Below are positions 55,397-64,000 of a stretch of 64,000 nucleotides of DNA, piece after piece. The position numbers were made by a program, and so were the translations under genes. The first letter of the stretch is position 1, and each line of letters begins with the position of its first letter. The notes under the pieces are model-generated. The model saw only the letters and a list, made by a program, of their open reading frames with translations, was not told the DNA's origin and did no database searches. Source of the stretch: CAVPJC01 sp963705155 (GTDB lineage: Bacteria > Chloroflexota > Anaerolineae > Anaerolineales > UBA4823); contig CAVPJC010000013.1 in NCBI GenBank assembly GCA_963705155.1, positions 310,001 to 374,000 of the forward strand, written 5' to 3'.

Positions 55397-55476
55397 AGTT
55401 TTTTGCCTCTTGCGCTCTTCTTCAGAGTGTGCTATTTTCGAGGGGGGTTTTTTATCGTCAGACTTAGGAGAAAAGG

Positions 55477-55860
55477 GTGATAAACGTTTCCAATGTACAG
55501 GTTGTAATCGTGGAAGACGAACCGGACACCGCTGAAATGTTCGGTGAGATGATGGCGCTATCAGGTTACCGGGTGAAGAAAACCTACGGTGGTACGCAGG
55601 GTATCAACTTAATCGCCAAGGAGAAACCTGATGTGGTGCTGTTGGATGTGATGATGCCCGATCTATCTGGTCTGGAGGTGCTGCGGTTTATCCGTCGTGA
55701 TCCCCGGCTGGAACACATCCCTGTGATTGTAGTTTCTGCGAAAACACTGCCTGCCGATATCCAAATGGGAATGGATGCCGGTGCAACCGTGTATTTGACC
55801 AAACCGGTGGGCTACACCGAATTAAAAAATGCTGTTGAGCGAGTTGTATCCAACCTGTAA
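55477..55860 (+). CDS. Stand-alone response regulator receiver protein
   Basis: 127 residues, one receiver domain only. Acidic pocket EDE near residue 13, phospho-acceptor Asp in LLDVMMPDLSG near 56, Ser in VVSAKT and Lys in YLTKPVG. No output domain, so it works by protein contact or in a phosphorelay. GTG start behind TAGGAGAAAAGG. No kinase gene is adjacent; the large histidine kinase at 3139 is the only one in the window. Confidence 0.93.
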   Translation: MINVSNVQVVIVEDEPDTAEMFGEMMALSGYRVKKTYGGTQGINLIAKEKPDVVLLDVMMPDLSGLEVLRFIRRDPRLEHIPVIVVSAKTLPADIQMGMDAGATVYLTKPVGYTELKNAVERVVSNL

Positions 55861-55871
55861 ATTCGCCAGCG

Positions 55872-56477
55872 ATGGATGTAATGCCTGACGTTTTGCGTAC
55901 GTTTATTGCCATAGATCTAAGCGCTAATATTCAAACGAAATTGGAACAGGTGGTGCGACAGCTTCAGGAGCTGCAGCGCAGCCTTCCACTGCGCTGGGTG
56001 ACAGTGGATAATATTCACCTGACGTTAAAGTTTTTAGGCGATGTCCCGGTTGCCAATCTCGATCCCTTGAAACAGATCATTAAGAATGAGGCCGGCAAGG
56101 TGCCCGGTTTCGAGATTATTGTCCAGGGATTGGGAGCTTTTCCATCGGTTAAAAAACCCCGGGTGGTTGTGGTGAAAGTAAAAGCGCCCGGAGAATTGCA
56201 GGTTTTACAAAGCGGAATTGAGGTAGAAGCTGCCCGGCTGGGGATTCCCCGCGAGGAGCGTCCCTTTTCACCGCACCTGACCATCGGGCGGGTATCGCGT
56301 TCTGCTTCAAACAGCGACGTGCAGCAGATCGGTCAGGTGGTAGAATTGGCTGACGTGGGCATGATCGGCACGATGCGCGTGCAGGCTGTGCACTTAATCC
56401 GCAGTGATCTGAGGCCCAATGGGCCGGTTTACACACATTTGTTCAGCGCCGGGTTGAAATCAACTCAGCCTGAATGA
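55872..56477 (+). CDS. thpR: RNA 2',3'-cyclic phosphodiesterase ThpR (LigT)
   Basis: 201 residues. FIAIDLSANIQTKLEQV at the N-terminus and two motifs HLTLKFLGD and HLTIGRV with the catalytic His pairs define ThpR/LigT. It hydrolyses 2',3'-cyclic phosphate ends of RNA and can join 2'-5' links. ATG 55872 or 55881 could start it; the latter has GGATG at a shorter distance. 11 bases after the receiver gene and 13 before rsfS. Confidence 0.92.
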   Translation: MDVMPDVLRTFIAIDLSANIQTKLEQVVRQLQELQRSLPLRWVTVDNIHLTLKFLGDVPVANLDPLKQIIKNEAGKVPGFEIIVQGLGAFPSVKKPRVVVVKVKAPGELQVLQSGIEVEAARLGIPREERPFSPHLTIGRVSRSASNSDVQQIGQVVELADVGMIGTMRVQAVHLIRSDLRPNGPVYTHLFSAGLKSTQPE

Positions 56478-56490
56478 TATAAGAACACAA

Positions 56491-56848
56491 GTGAGGTGGT
56501 TTCTGGACGCACTGGCATTATCTCGGACAGTTGTAAATAGTTTGGAGGACAAGAAAGGGGAAGACATACTGCTGCTGGATATTCAAGGATTGGCCAGCTT
56601 TGCAGATTATTTTGTCATTTGCTCAGGCACCAGCGATCGCATGCTTCATGCGCTCGCCGAGGCAGCAGCCGAAGAGGTTAAAGAAGGTTTACGGTCTAAA
56701 TTCACGATTGGAGGGGGAGCCGCATGATGGCTGGTTGTTGGTGGATTTTGGGGATGTGATTTTACATTTATTTTCACCTGAACGGCGCAACTATTACCGC
56801 CTGGAGGAACTCTGGAGCCAGGGTAAGGTCTTGCTGCACCTGCAATAG
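56491..56848 (+). CDS. rsfS: Ribosomal silencing factor RsfS (frame interrupted)
   Basis: About 119 residues. VVNSLEDKKGEDILLLDIQG, FADYFVICSGTSDRMLHALAEA and, after one extra G near 56710, EGEPHDGWLLVDFGDVILHLFSPE with YYRLEELW: the complete RsfS sequence. It binds L14 and blocks subunit joining in starvation. GTG start at 56491. The usual neighbour nadD is absent. Confidence 0.92.
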
Positions 56849-56857
56849 CCAGTGACT

Positions 56858-57448
56858 ATGGCATTCATTCCACCGCCATCCCGAATTCCCCTGTTCTTGC
56901 GTCTGGGGGTATGGTTTACACGGCGTGTCACCGGAAAAGAACTGCTGCCGGCGCGCTTACTCGCCTGGTATCCAAAGGCGGCTATCGGCTCAGGTGTACT
57001 GGAGGCGTTGATTGCGCATCGGGAAGGACGCATCGATGAGCGGATGCTCAAGCTGATCCGCATGGGTGTGTCATTCAGCGCCGGCTGCCCTTTTTGCATG
57101 GATATGAACTCGGTGGGGTGGGAGGCGCTGATCTCACCTGAGGAACTCGCAGCTTTACAGGGACGAAAAGATCTCGAAGAAGTCTCGTCGTTCCGGAAAG
57201 ATGAGCGGCTGGCAGTGAACTATGCCCGCCTCGTCACAGCCACGCCGCTGGAATTTCCCGCCGGGTTCATCCAGGAGTTGCGCCAGGTCTTTACGGAACG
57301 GGAAATTGTGATACTGGCGAGTACGGCGGCTCAGGTGAATTACTGGGCGCGGCTGATCCAGGCTTTGGGCTGCCCACCGGCCGGATTTTCAGATGGGGGT
57401 TTGTACCTGACCATCAGGCCAGATAAGCCACACAATAATGGAAAATGA
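56858..57448 (+). CDS. Carboxymuconolactone decarboxylase/AhpD-like protein
   Basis: About 196 residues. The all-helical AhpD-type core contains the redox motif CPFCMDMNSVGWE (CxxC, near residues 73-76) and the later helix REIVILASTAAQVNYWARLIQALG. Members act as peroxidase partners or of unknown role. ATG 56858 chosen (GTG 56852 is also in frame), nine bases after rsfS. Downstream 225 bases hold only the inverted-repeat element at 57479. Confidence 0.82.
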   Translation: MAFIPPPSRIPLFLRLGVWFTRRVTGKELLPARLLAWYPKAAIGSGVLEALIAHREGRIDERMLKLIRMGVSFSAGCPFCMDMNSVGWEALISPEELAALQGRKDLEEVSSFRKDERLAVNYARLVTATPLEFPAGFIQELRQVFTEREIVILASTAAQVNYWARLIQALGCPPAGFSDGGLYLTIRPDKPHNNGK

Positions 57449-57478
57449 AAGGAAAATACCGGGGCGGTCCAAAAAGCA

Positions 57479-57531
57479 GGGCGAAGCGTGGTCATACGGC
57501 CGTATATTGTGCGAAGGACATCGCTTCGCCC
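57479..57531. repeat. Intergenic compound inverted repeat
   Basis: Perfect 10-bp arms GGGCGAAGCG (57479-57488) and CGCTTCGCCC (57522-57531) enclose a 33-base core that itself holds a perfect 12-bp palindrome ATACGGCCGTAT (57494-57505). No T-run follows. The shape recalls REP/MITE-type elements; only one copy is seen in this window. Confidence 0.5.
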
Positions 57532-57673
57532 CTACATGCGGCGGTGACGAATTGCAACGCCTTCCTTTTTGGACAACCCCATCATATTCTCTGGATTTGC
57601 GTCGCCGGTGATCGCCACCAATTTCCGGTATATGGCGAAACCCTCCATCGAGTGGATGAGCATTTGAGTTTGT

Positions 57674-60046
57674 TTAGATCAGGGCATAATCTTGCAATTT
57701 CCCTTCCAGATGCTGCTCGACCTGTTGGCGTGTCCATAACATCGGGTGGTATTCCCCTTTGAGCCAGGGTTGGATCAGATCATCGTAATGTGGATTGCCC
57801 AGCTGCCCGGATTGCCCCGGCGGGAAGATCGCAAGCGATCGGGATAAATCGCCCAAATCCACGATCTGACGGAAGGAAGGCGCCCAGGCGTTGTTATCGT
57901 ACGGCCGGTCTGGGTGGAATGCAGTCTGGCAGGGGGTATCAGTGTCGCCGCCGATGGGAACAGGCCCGCGGTCAAAGACTTTATCCAGCGGCTTCTGCAA
58001 TCCCATGGGGTGAGGAAAAACAGCGTGGTGCAAACGACCCCACTGCCAGGCGGCTGGATTCGGGCCCAAGGTGGCTCGCAGCCAGCTGATGGCCTGTTTA
58101 AGACTGCGTTCAAGCAGGGCGTTGCGACCGCCGGCCTGTCGTATCCAATAGGAGTCGGGATTTTTCAAAATCCGCAGAAGGGCGACCGTGTCGTGTCCGT
58201 AAAATTCATGGGAGGCGAGTAGTAGTGGATGAAAGCCCTGGCCCATCAATTGCAGAGAGAGCGCCTGCCCCAACGAAGGATCGAGCAGGTTACGAACCAG
58301 CGTGTAGCGGGCGATTTCGTAAACGGAGCCGCCGGTGGTTGTTGTCGAAAGAACTCCATCCCACCCACGGAGTTGTTGGAGCGCCAGGGAGACATCGGGG
58401 TCTGCACTATCGAAATCACGAATGACATCGATGAATTCCAGGCCCGGCAGGCAGGTGAAATCGATATGCATGGCACGGAAATCATCCACACCCAATTTGT
58501 CTTTCGAGTCAAAGTAATCCACAATGCGACGCGCCCGGTAGCCGTTCATCCAGACATTTCCCAGGAAGTAGGGATAGTCTTCACCAATAATGCGGTTATT
58601 GGTAGTCACGAGGTAGCCTTGTTCAGGGTTGAGAGCGTGGGGCATGTCTTCAAAAGGTACTTCACCGGTCCACTCGTACTCGCCAGACCATCCGGGCGCA
58701 GGAATGGAGCCATCGCCTCTGGCGCGGATGGGCACCTTGCCTGTCACCCAGTAGCCGATGTTGCCCTGGGTATCGGCATAGGCCACATTGAGCTGAGGGG
58801 CTTCAATCTTGCGCATGGCCTGCACAAAATCATCCCATCCGGCTGCCAGATTGATCTGCATCCAGCCTTCAATGGCGGGGCATGGGCGCAAAGCCATGGA
58901 TGAAACCGCCAGACGCTGTTGTGGATGGTTGACGACATCTGAGATGATTGGGCCGTGGCGGGTGATATGGACCTGCTCGATATGTGGTTGCGCACGGCCT
59001 TTTATTTTGATGCTTTCGGGAACAACCTCGGCTTCCAGCCATTCGCCTTTATAGCGGTAACGGCGCATATCAGCCGGGTCGATTTGCTCAACAAAGAGAT
59101 CTTCGCAGTCCGTGAAGGCGAAGAGTCATGCCCCAGGCAATGTGAGCATTGTGTCCCACGAGTACCATGGGCACTCCGGGCAGGCTGACGCCGGAAACCT
59201 CGAAATTTCCTCCGTTTAGATGCACCTCATACCAGAGACCCGGTTGACCCAGGGCGAGGTGCATATCATTGCATAGATAGGCGCTTCCGGTGGCGCTTTT
59301 TGAACCGGAGACGGCCCAGGCATTGCTGCCGAGGGCCGCGTTTTAGAAACGGCCCGCCAATTCGATTGAGCTTTCCATCCGGGTCCAGATTGTTAAATTC
59401 AATGCCAGCCGGGAGAGTATTCGGATTACCGGCAGGATATTGGATTTCGAGCTCTGCTGCCGCGTCTGGGCCGACCTTTTCAATGATCCGGGAGCGAATC
59501 AACTCGCCGTACCAGGCATGGGAAAGCTGCCAGATCATCACACGGGAAAAGGCAGCGGTGTCTTCGGGCTTCCAGGGTTCGGGGGTGTGATTCAGCAGGG
59601 TAAATTCTACTGGCATCTTGCGGGACGGGTGCTGCAGGTAGGCGTTTACCCCGGCGGTGTAGGCCTGGATGGCCTCCTGCAAACCAGGGCCGGCATTCGC
59701 CCAATCGGCGCAGCCCAGGCGGTAAAAGCCAAAAGTGCGGGCTGTGCGGTCGGTGTCCAGGGCCAGCTCGCCGAATAGCTCGCTCAAGCGCCCCTGGGCA
59801 GTGCGGCGGTTTAGTTCAAGCTGGAAGAGGCGGTCTTGAGCGTGGACAAACCCCTGGGCAAAGAACAAATCGGCGTTGTTGCTGGCGTAGATATGGGGGA
59901 TGCCCCAACGGTCGCGCAGGATTTCTACGGGTGCAGCCAAACCGGGGATTTTCAGGTGCGCCTTCGATGACCTGCGACCTGCCTTTGCTCATCCAGGTGA
60001 GGACTCCGGTCGCAAGCGGGGCTAATAGATCTGTAATTGTTGTCAT
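57674..60046 (-). CDS. Penicillin acylase family (Ntn-hydrolase) protein (frame interrupted three times)
   Basis: About 790 residues. The alpha part has APVEILRDRWGIPHIYA and FAQGFVHAQDRLFQLELNRR; the autoproteolytic site and nucleophile Ser are in ALGSNAWAVSGSKS; the beta part continues through GHNAHIAWGMT and ends PMLWTRQQVEQHLEGK. Such enzymes hydrolyse amides, including beta-lactam side chains or acyl-homoserine lactones. No signal peptide is visible. Three single extra bases (near 59956, 59342 and 59118) split the frame; all parts join cleanly when they are removed. ATG 60046 behind GGGGAGGAAAA. Confidence 0.88.
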
Positions 60047-60143
60047 AATGAGTTTTCCTCCCCAAAAATTCTGAATAAATAACCGGTGTAGATCTGGTTC
60101 TCATGAAACGCATTCAACTGTCTACAAGGTGACTGCATAATGG

Positions 60144-60935
60144 TTATAAAATACCTTTATAGCTGCCTCCGTCGACGCTGAGCATGACGCCGGTGATATA
60201 TGATGCGGCTGGTGAAACCAGGAAGACAGCGGCATTGGCAAATTCATCCGGCTGCCCCATGCGTCCCAGTGATGTTTCGGCTGCCTGGCGGGCGGCTTCA
60301 ATCTCGATTGTGGTATGGTTGGCCTGAGCACGGTTTTCCATCAGCTGCCAGACGCGTTCGGTTTCGGTCCACGAAGGCAGGATGGAGTTGAAGCGTATCT
60401 TCTCGCCGCCTAATTCAAGGGCAAGCGATTTGGTAAGCCCAACCGTGGCAGCCCGCACGCTGTTTGAGAGAATTAAATTGGCGATTGGCTGTTTGACCGA
60501 CACTGAGGTGATGGTGAGGACACTGGGTGTGGCGGATTTTCGCAGCCAGGCAAGGGCGGCGCGGATCAAGCGGACATGCGACATGAGCGAAAGCTCAATC
60601 GCACGCTGCCAGGCAGCTTCATCCAAGGTTTCAAATCTGCCAGGGGCGGGTCCACCCGAGTTGGTGATGAGAATATCCAGGCCGCCAAAAGTTGAGACGG
60701 TCCGGTTCACCAGGGTTTCTGGTACTGACGGATCCGTCACATCACCGGGCAGATCCAGGATTTCTGAGCCAGATTCGTGCGCGATGCGCCCGGCTGCTTC
60801 AGCCAGGCGCCGGGGATCACGGCTGTTGATGGCTACCCGGCAGCCCTCCATGGCAAGCTTGCGGGCCGTGGCGAAACCCAGGCCGCGGCTGGCGCCAGTG
60901 ACCAGAGCTACTTTTCCGTACAAACCAAGATCCAT
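60144..60935 (-). CDS. Short-chain dehydrogenase/reductase family protein lacking the catalytic Tyr
   Basis: 263 residues. NAD(P)-binding TGASRGLGFATAR (about 13-25), NSGGPAPG, and ITSVSVKQPIANLILSNSVRAAT (shown split: ITSVSVKQPIANLILS then NSVRAAT). Ser144 is kept, but the YxxxK positions read Ser157 and Arg161, so the usual catalytic pair is missing. Such SDR variants exist in the beta-ketoacyl-reductase-like subgroup. The C-terminus GQPDEFANAAVFLVSPAASYITG is normal. ATG 60935 with AAGGAG; 26 bases after the DUF503 gene. Confidence 0.85.
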   Translation of the reverse strand: MDLGLYGKVALVTGASRGLGFATARKLAMEGCRVAINSRDPRRLAEAAGRIAHESGSEILDLPGDVTDPSVPETLVNRTVSTFGGLDILITNSGGPAPGRFETLDEAAWQRAIELSLMSHVRLIRAALAWLRKSATPSVLTITSVSVKQPIANLILSNSVRAATVGLTKSLALELGGEKIRFNSILPSWTETERVWQLMENRAQANHTTIEIEAARQAAETSLGRMGQPDEFANAAVFLVSPAASYITGVMLSVDGGSYKGIL

Positions 60936-60961
60936 AGGATTCTCCTTGATATACAGATTGG

Positions 60962-61246
60962 TCAAATCAACTCGATCTGATCGTCAATGACCTGAAGGTC
61001 AGGCCAATTATGCTCCAACCAGGCGGGGATGGCCTGGAGGCTGCGCCGGGTGTGGGCCGTATCGCTGGTGAGCATGGCGCAACCGATGACGCTCTCCTGC
61101 CAGGCATCCTGGTGATCCAGTTCAGCGACAGAAACGTTAAATTCGCGATGCAGGCGCGCCAGAAGAGGTTTGATGCGGCTGCGCTTTTCTTTTAGCGAAG
61201 TGCAGCCGGGTATATGCAGATGAAGAGTGAGCACACCGATTGTCAT
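60962..61246 (-). CDS. DUF503 (YlxP-like) family protein
   Basis: 94 residues. IGVLTLHLHIPGCTSLKEKRSRIKPLLARLH followed by EFNVSVAELDHQDAWQESVIG fits DUF503 (split here as two blocks). YlxP-like proteins lie near ribosome-assembly genes in Firmicutes and may assist ribosome maturation, which is unproven. Start ATG 61246. Upstream of the SDR gene on the same strand. Confidence 0.87.
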   Translation of the reverse strand: MTIGVLTLHLHIPGCTSLKEKRSRIKPLLARLHREFNVSVAELDHQDAWQESVIGCAMLTSDTAHTRRSLQAIPAWLEHNWPDLQVIDDQIELI

Positions 61247-61372
61247 CGAGAAAAGCGCTTGATTTTTAGAGCATGATACCCTATACTCAAACCATACGTC
61301 TCTTTTGAGGTGATACTCTTATTGTAGTGCAGAGTGTGCAATCCGTCTATTTGCAGTATGGAGAAGGTTTTG

Positions 61373-61753
61373 ATGAAACTGACACAAATGTTTCCAAAAC
61401 GATATGCGACGGGGAGTGATTTCCAAGGAAAGGCGCTTACCCTGACGGTGGCACGGGTGGCTTCCGAGAAAATGCATCCACAAGCGAACGCACCCGAGAC
61501 CGAAAAATGGGTATTGTACTTCAACGAGACAAAAAAAGGGGTAATATTGAACCGGACCCTGGCTTTTCAGATTGCTGAAATTTTGGGCAGTGATGAGACG
61601 GAGGAATGGGTTGGGAAATCGATCACGCTCTTTCCACAGCCTATGAATGTGGCAGGCAGAAGCGTTATTGCCATACGGGCCCGCCAGGCCGGAAAAAATG
61701 TGGCCGATAGAATACCGGCGTCGTTAGATGAAGAAGGTGGAATATATGGATAA
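61373..61753 (+). CDS. Small protein resembling a phage-encoded family
   Basis: 126 residues. MFPKRYATGSDFQGKALTL, WVLYFNETKKGVILNRTLA and EEWVGKSITLFPQPMNVAG follow the pattern of a protein found in many phage genomes (start MF..KY.kasDl.GK, then VLYF..keKGLVLNKTNA and W.GK.I.LYP). Function of that family is unknown to me. ATG 61373 behind GGAGAAGG. Overlaps the DUF4230 gene by eight bases. No other phage gene is nearby, so it may be a domesticated remnant. Confidence 0.65.
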   Translation: MKLTQMFPKRYATGSDFQGKALTLTVARVASEKMHPQANAPETEKWVLYFNETKKGVILNRTLAFQIAEILGSDETEEWVGKSITLFPQPMNVAGRSVIAIRARQAGKNVADRIPASLDEEGGIYG

Positions 61754-62420
61754 ACCGGATGCAAAATTATGGGTTCTGGTGATCGGGGTGCTCATCATTC
61801 TGGGGATTTCGTCCCTTGTGGTGGTGACAACGGTGCAGAAGGGGGTGTTGCAGGCTCAAAGTGCCATTCAACCGGTGAATGATTTGACCAGCAATGTAGC
61901 CACCCAGGTGGCGCGGGTGCTACATCCCACGCCAACCGTGCTGCCAGATCCAGTTACCATTATCCACCGGGTTAATGCGTTGGCTCGCCTGGAAACGATA
62001 CAATATTCGGTAGAAAAAGTTATTACAGCAGAAACCGGTCAGGGGCCGTTTGGCTTTCTGTTCGGTGACCGGCTTCTGCTTGTGGCGCATGGCATGGTTA
62101 TCGCCGGAGTAGATTTATCCAAGTTGCAGGCGGGGGATGTAGAGCTGCGCGCCGCAGGTCTGCATGTGAGATTACCGGAGCCGGAGATCTTTGTAGCCAC
62201 GCTGGATAACGCCCAAACCTATGTGTACGACCGGGAAACCGGAGTGTTGACCAAAGGCGATATTCACCTCGAAACGGCAGCCCGGCAGGCGGCGGAAGAA
62301 GAGATCGAAAAGGCAGCCTTGACGGATGGGATATTGGATCAGGCCCGGGCAAACGCTGAAAAGGCCCTCGAGCGCTTGCTGCGAGAGTTCGGTTATTCAG
62401 AAGTGATTTTTATCAAGTAA
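61746..62420 (+). CDS. DUF4230 membrane-anchored protein
   Basis: About 224 residues. One N-terminal membrane helix (LWVLVIGVLIILGISSLVVVTTV), a Pro/Thr-rich linker, then the DUF4230 domain: ALARLETIQYSVEKVITAE, GVDLSKLQAGDVEL, VRLPEPEIFVATLDNAQTYVYDR and a helical C-terminus with repeated AEKA/LERLL. Probably an extracytoplasmic protein; function unknown. ATG 61746 has GAAGGTGG ahead of it. Confidence 0.85.
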   Translation: MDKPDAKLWVLVIGVLIILGISSLVVVTTVQKGVLQAQSAIQPVNDLTSNVATQVARVLHPTPTVLPDPVTIIHRVNALARLETIQYSVEKVITAETGQGPFGFLFGDRLLLVAHGMVIAGVDLSKLQAGDVELRAAGLHVRLPEPEIFVATLDNAQTYVYDRETGVLTKGDIHLETAARQAAEEEIEKAALTDGILDQARANAEKALERLLREFGYSEVIFIK

Positions 62421-62489
62421 CTGAACCGTATTGGAGAACGGGATGAAGCGCGCCAGAGGGACTGGCCAATTCATGGCCAATTAGCCTGG

Positions 62490-63321
62490 CTACGATTTTA
62501 GAGTCCAGTCGTCGCTGGTGTATTTTTCGGTCACCAGTTGCGATGCGCGGTTAATTTCGGACGCAGTCAGGTCACCGGGGATGAGTTGAAGATTTAACGT
62601 GCTGGCGAACGCATCGATAAAAGCCCGGCAAGCCTGTTCCCATGTGGTCAGGCGACCAAGGATCGACCTCCAGGGTGGCGGCGCGGAGGTGGATACGTTC
62701 GGCGGCATGCTGCCGGTCTGTTTCCGCCGGGTAATTCAGCACCCGGGTAATGCGTGTGAGATCACCGGTGAGGGGCAGCGACCCATGCTGGAGGACCCCT
62801 TCATGGCGGCGGGCCTGGGCACTCCCAACAAGTTTCTTGCCAAGAACGGTGATTTCATAATTGGAAGGCACTTCGAAACATACCGGACCTTTGGGAGAGG
62901 TATTGAGCGGTTGAGAAGGCTGAGGATCAGCGGCAGCATTCACCCCGAGACGCAGCAAGGCATCCAGGAGTGCAAACGAGAGCCGGCGGTAGCTGTCGAG
63001 CACACCGCCTGCCAGACGGGGTTCATCCTGGTTTCCCGAGATGGAATAGGTGAGCTCATCGGTGTGTAGGATAGCACGACCACCGGTTGGACGGCGCACG
63101 AGATGCCATCCAAGGCGGGCGAGTCTTGCGGGATCGACATCGGCAGCGCATTGCGCATAGCCAAGTGAAAGACAAGGTGGGTCCCAGGCATACAGGCGCA
63201 GGGTCGGTGGGACTTCGCCGCGGGTGGTAGCTTCCAGGATTGCTTCATCGGCGGCCATATTCCACGCGCCTGGGGCAGGCGGGGTTTGGATCAATCTCCA
63301 GCTGGATTTAGGATAGCTCAT
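62490..63321 (-). CDS. Lipoate-protein ligase/octanoyltransferase family protein (frame interrupted)
   Basis: About 277 residues. AWNMAADEAILEA, LSLGYAQ, VRRPTGGRAILHTDELTYSIS and LGKKLVGSAQARRHEGVLQHGSL are the BPL/LplA/LipM family blocks, including the binding Lys in GKKLVGS. It attaches lipoate or octanoate to carrier proteins. One extra base near 62669 breaks the frame; the rest, ILGRLTTWEQACRAF onward, continues to 62490. ATG 63321, five bases after the upstream stop, so co-transcribed with the Thr/Pro-rich protein gene. Confidence 0.88.
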
Positions 63322-63326
63322 AGGAT

Positions 63327-64000
63327 TTACGGGGTAGGATAGGGGGTCACGGTGGGTGTGATGGTTGGCGTTTGCGTGGCGGTAGATGTGGGAAGCGTGC
63401 CAGTAACCGTAGGGGTCAGCGAGGGGATGAGCGTGCCGGTCTGGGTGAGGGTCGGCGTGGCAGAAGGAAGAACGGCCGCGCCTTTCACCCTGAGCCGTAC
63501 CATCGTGGTGAACGGGCTGCGAGAATTATCCCACCAAACACGCAGATAGGCATCAATGGCGTCGAATGGTTTTCCTGCCAGTTCAGATGCCAGGCCGAGG
63601 AGGTAATAATACTCGTCGCAGGCGAAGAAAGGCCGGCACATCAAACCAGGGTTTGTTTCCAAACTTACCAGCTGCTCACGCACCTCTTCCGGGCTGGCGC
63701 CTGCGAAGAGAGCCTCTCGCGCTGCCACCAGGCCAAGCCGGAACCGGTCTGGATAAAACTTCGGCAGCTCAGGAAAGGTGAGATATGGAATCATGCTGCC
63801 CGGCGTCCGTTCCAGGCGAAAAGCGAGGAAATTGTTAAGCAAGACGATCGGGGGCAGAGGCTCTTCCTGATAATAAGTAAGATCAGGCAAGTTGGTATCG
63901 ATGGAATCCAGGTAAAAAGCCCTGGTGCCTTGCTGGTAGGGAGCCAGGATCCAAAATTCAAGCTTTTCACCCGGTTGATGACGCAGTGTGAACCAGGTTT
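63327..64000 (-). CDS. Thr/Pro-rich tailed protein, 5' end outside the window
   Basis: The frame is open to the window edge, so only the C-terminal 223 or so residues are seen. A globular part (FLAFRLERTPGSMIPYLTF; LFAGASPEEVREQLVSL; YYYLLGLASELAGKPFDAIDAY, which looks like a TPR-type helix pair) is followed by a 50-residue low-complexity tail of repeated TPT/TQT/TGT units. Such tails are common in secreted or surface proteins of Chloroflexi. Function unknown. Confidence 0.7.
   Translation of the reverse strand, partial: TWFTLRHQPGEKLEFWILAPYQQGTRAFYLDSIDTNLPDLTYYQEEPLPPIVLLNNFLAFRLERTPGSMIPYLTFPELPKFYPDRFRLGLVAAREALFAGASPEEVREQLVSLETNPGLMCRPFFACDEYYYLLGLASELAGKPFDAIDAYLRVWWDNSRSPFTTMVRLRVKGAAVLPSATPTLTQTGTLIPSLTPTVTGTLPTSTATQTPTITPTVTPYPTP

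Noticed and set aside
1..64000. CRISPR arrays, transposases, integrases or prophage
   Set aside because: No regular direct repeats and no recognisable mobility gene were seen on either strand; only one isolated phage-like gene and one inverted-repeat element.

Overview
The window looks like a stretch of chromosome from an uncultured or little-studied Chloroflexi bacterium, most likely class Anaerolineae. The pointers are a Chloroflexi-style TopA with an N-terminal CxxC domain, mevalonate kinase beside isopentenyl phosphate kinase, coenzyme F420 genes, and several molybdenum hydroxylases and Thr/Pro-rich secreted proteins. This is inference from gene content; there is no rRNA or tRNA in the window. 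No CRISPR array, integrase or transposase was seen.

Layout. 1-6.9 kb, minus strand: an M50-like membrane protein, an ABC exporter half, a small unknown protein, a three-GAF histidine kinase and DegV. 7-14.4 kb, plus strand: housekeeping block ffh-rpsP-khpA-rimM, then dprA, manC and topA. 14.6-21.6 kb: a membrane protein, greA, dgt, an MFS transporter, and a minus-strand isoprenoid operon (UbiA-type prenyltransferase, mevalonate kinase, isopentenyl phosphate kinase). 21.8-41.9 kb, about 20 kb all on the plus strand: molybdenum hydroxylase set 1 (FAD subunit, fused FeS-Mo subunit of XdhD type, a Cys phosphatase, SsnA-like amidohydrolase); the F420 genes npdG, cofE, a 2H phosphoesterase, a pyrophosphatase-like/nitroreductase fusion, cofD, cofC and an F420-type luciferase-like oxidoreductase; a thioesterase; hydroxylase set 2 (FAD, FeS, Mo); a CBS-containing family II pyrophosphatase; xdhC; and hydroxylase set 3 (a FAD-FeS fusion). 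41.9-44.8 kb, minus: an rRNA m5C methyltransferase and a class III aminotransferase. 44.9-57.4 kb, plus: a TetR-controlled membrane protein, aspartate-type aminotransferase with pckA, an EamA exporter, an isolated Mo subunit, yqeB, a yqeC-mocA fusion, a second mocA-like gene, a response regulator, thpR, rsfS and an AhpD-like protein. 57.7-64 kb: penicillin acylase family protein, an atypical SDR, DUF503, a phage-type small protein, DUF4230, a lipoate ligase family protein and a truncated Thr/Pro-rich protein.

How it fits together. The unusual content is cofactor-centred. Three molybdenum hydroxylase systems, the XdhC and MocA maturation factors and the YqeB/YqeC markers of selenium-dependent hydroxylases surround much of an F420 pathway. 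The ygfM/xdhD/ssnA/yqeB/yqeC/mocA content resembles the purine-related ygf/yqe cluster of E. coli. Two pyrophosphatase-type domains lie near PPi-releasing nucleotidyltransferases (CofC, MocA).

Caution. About 21 single-site frame interruptions occur in 16 genes, including essential ones (rpsP, topA). Nearly all are 1-base indels, often in homopolymers, and the protein reads on smoothly in another frame. This looks like draft-sequence error rather than gene decay, so these genes are annotated as one CDS each.
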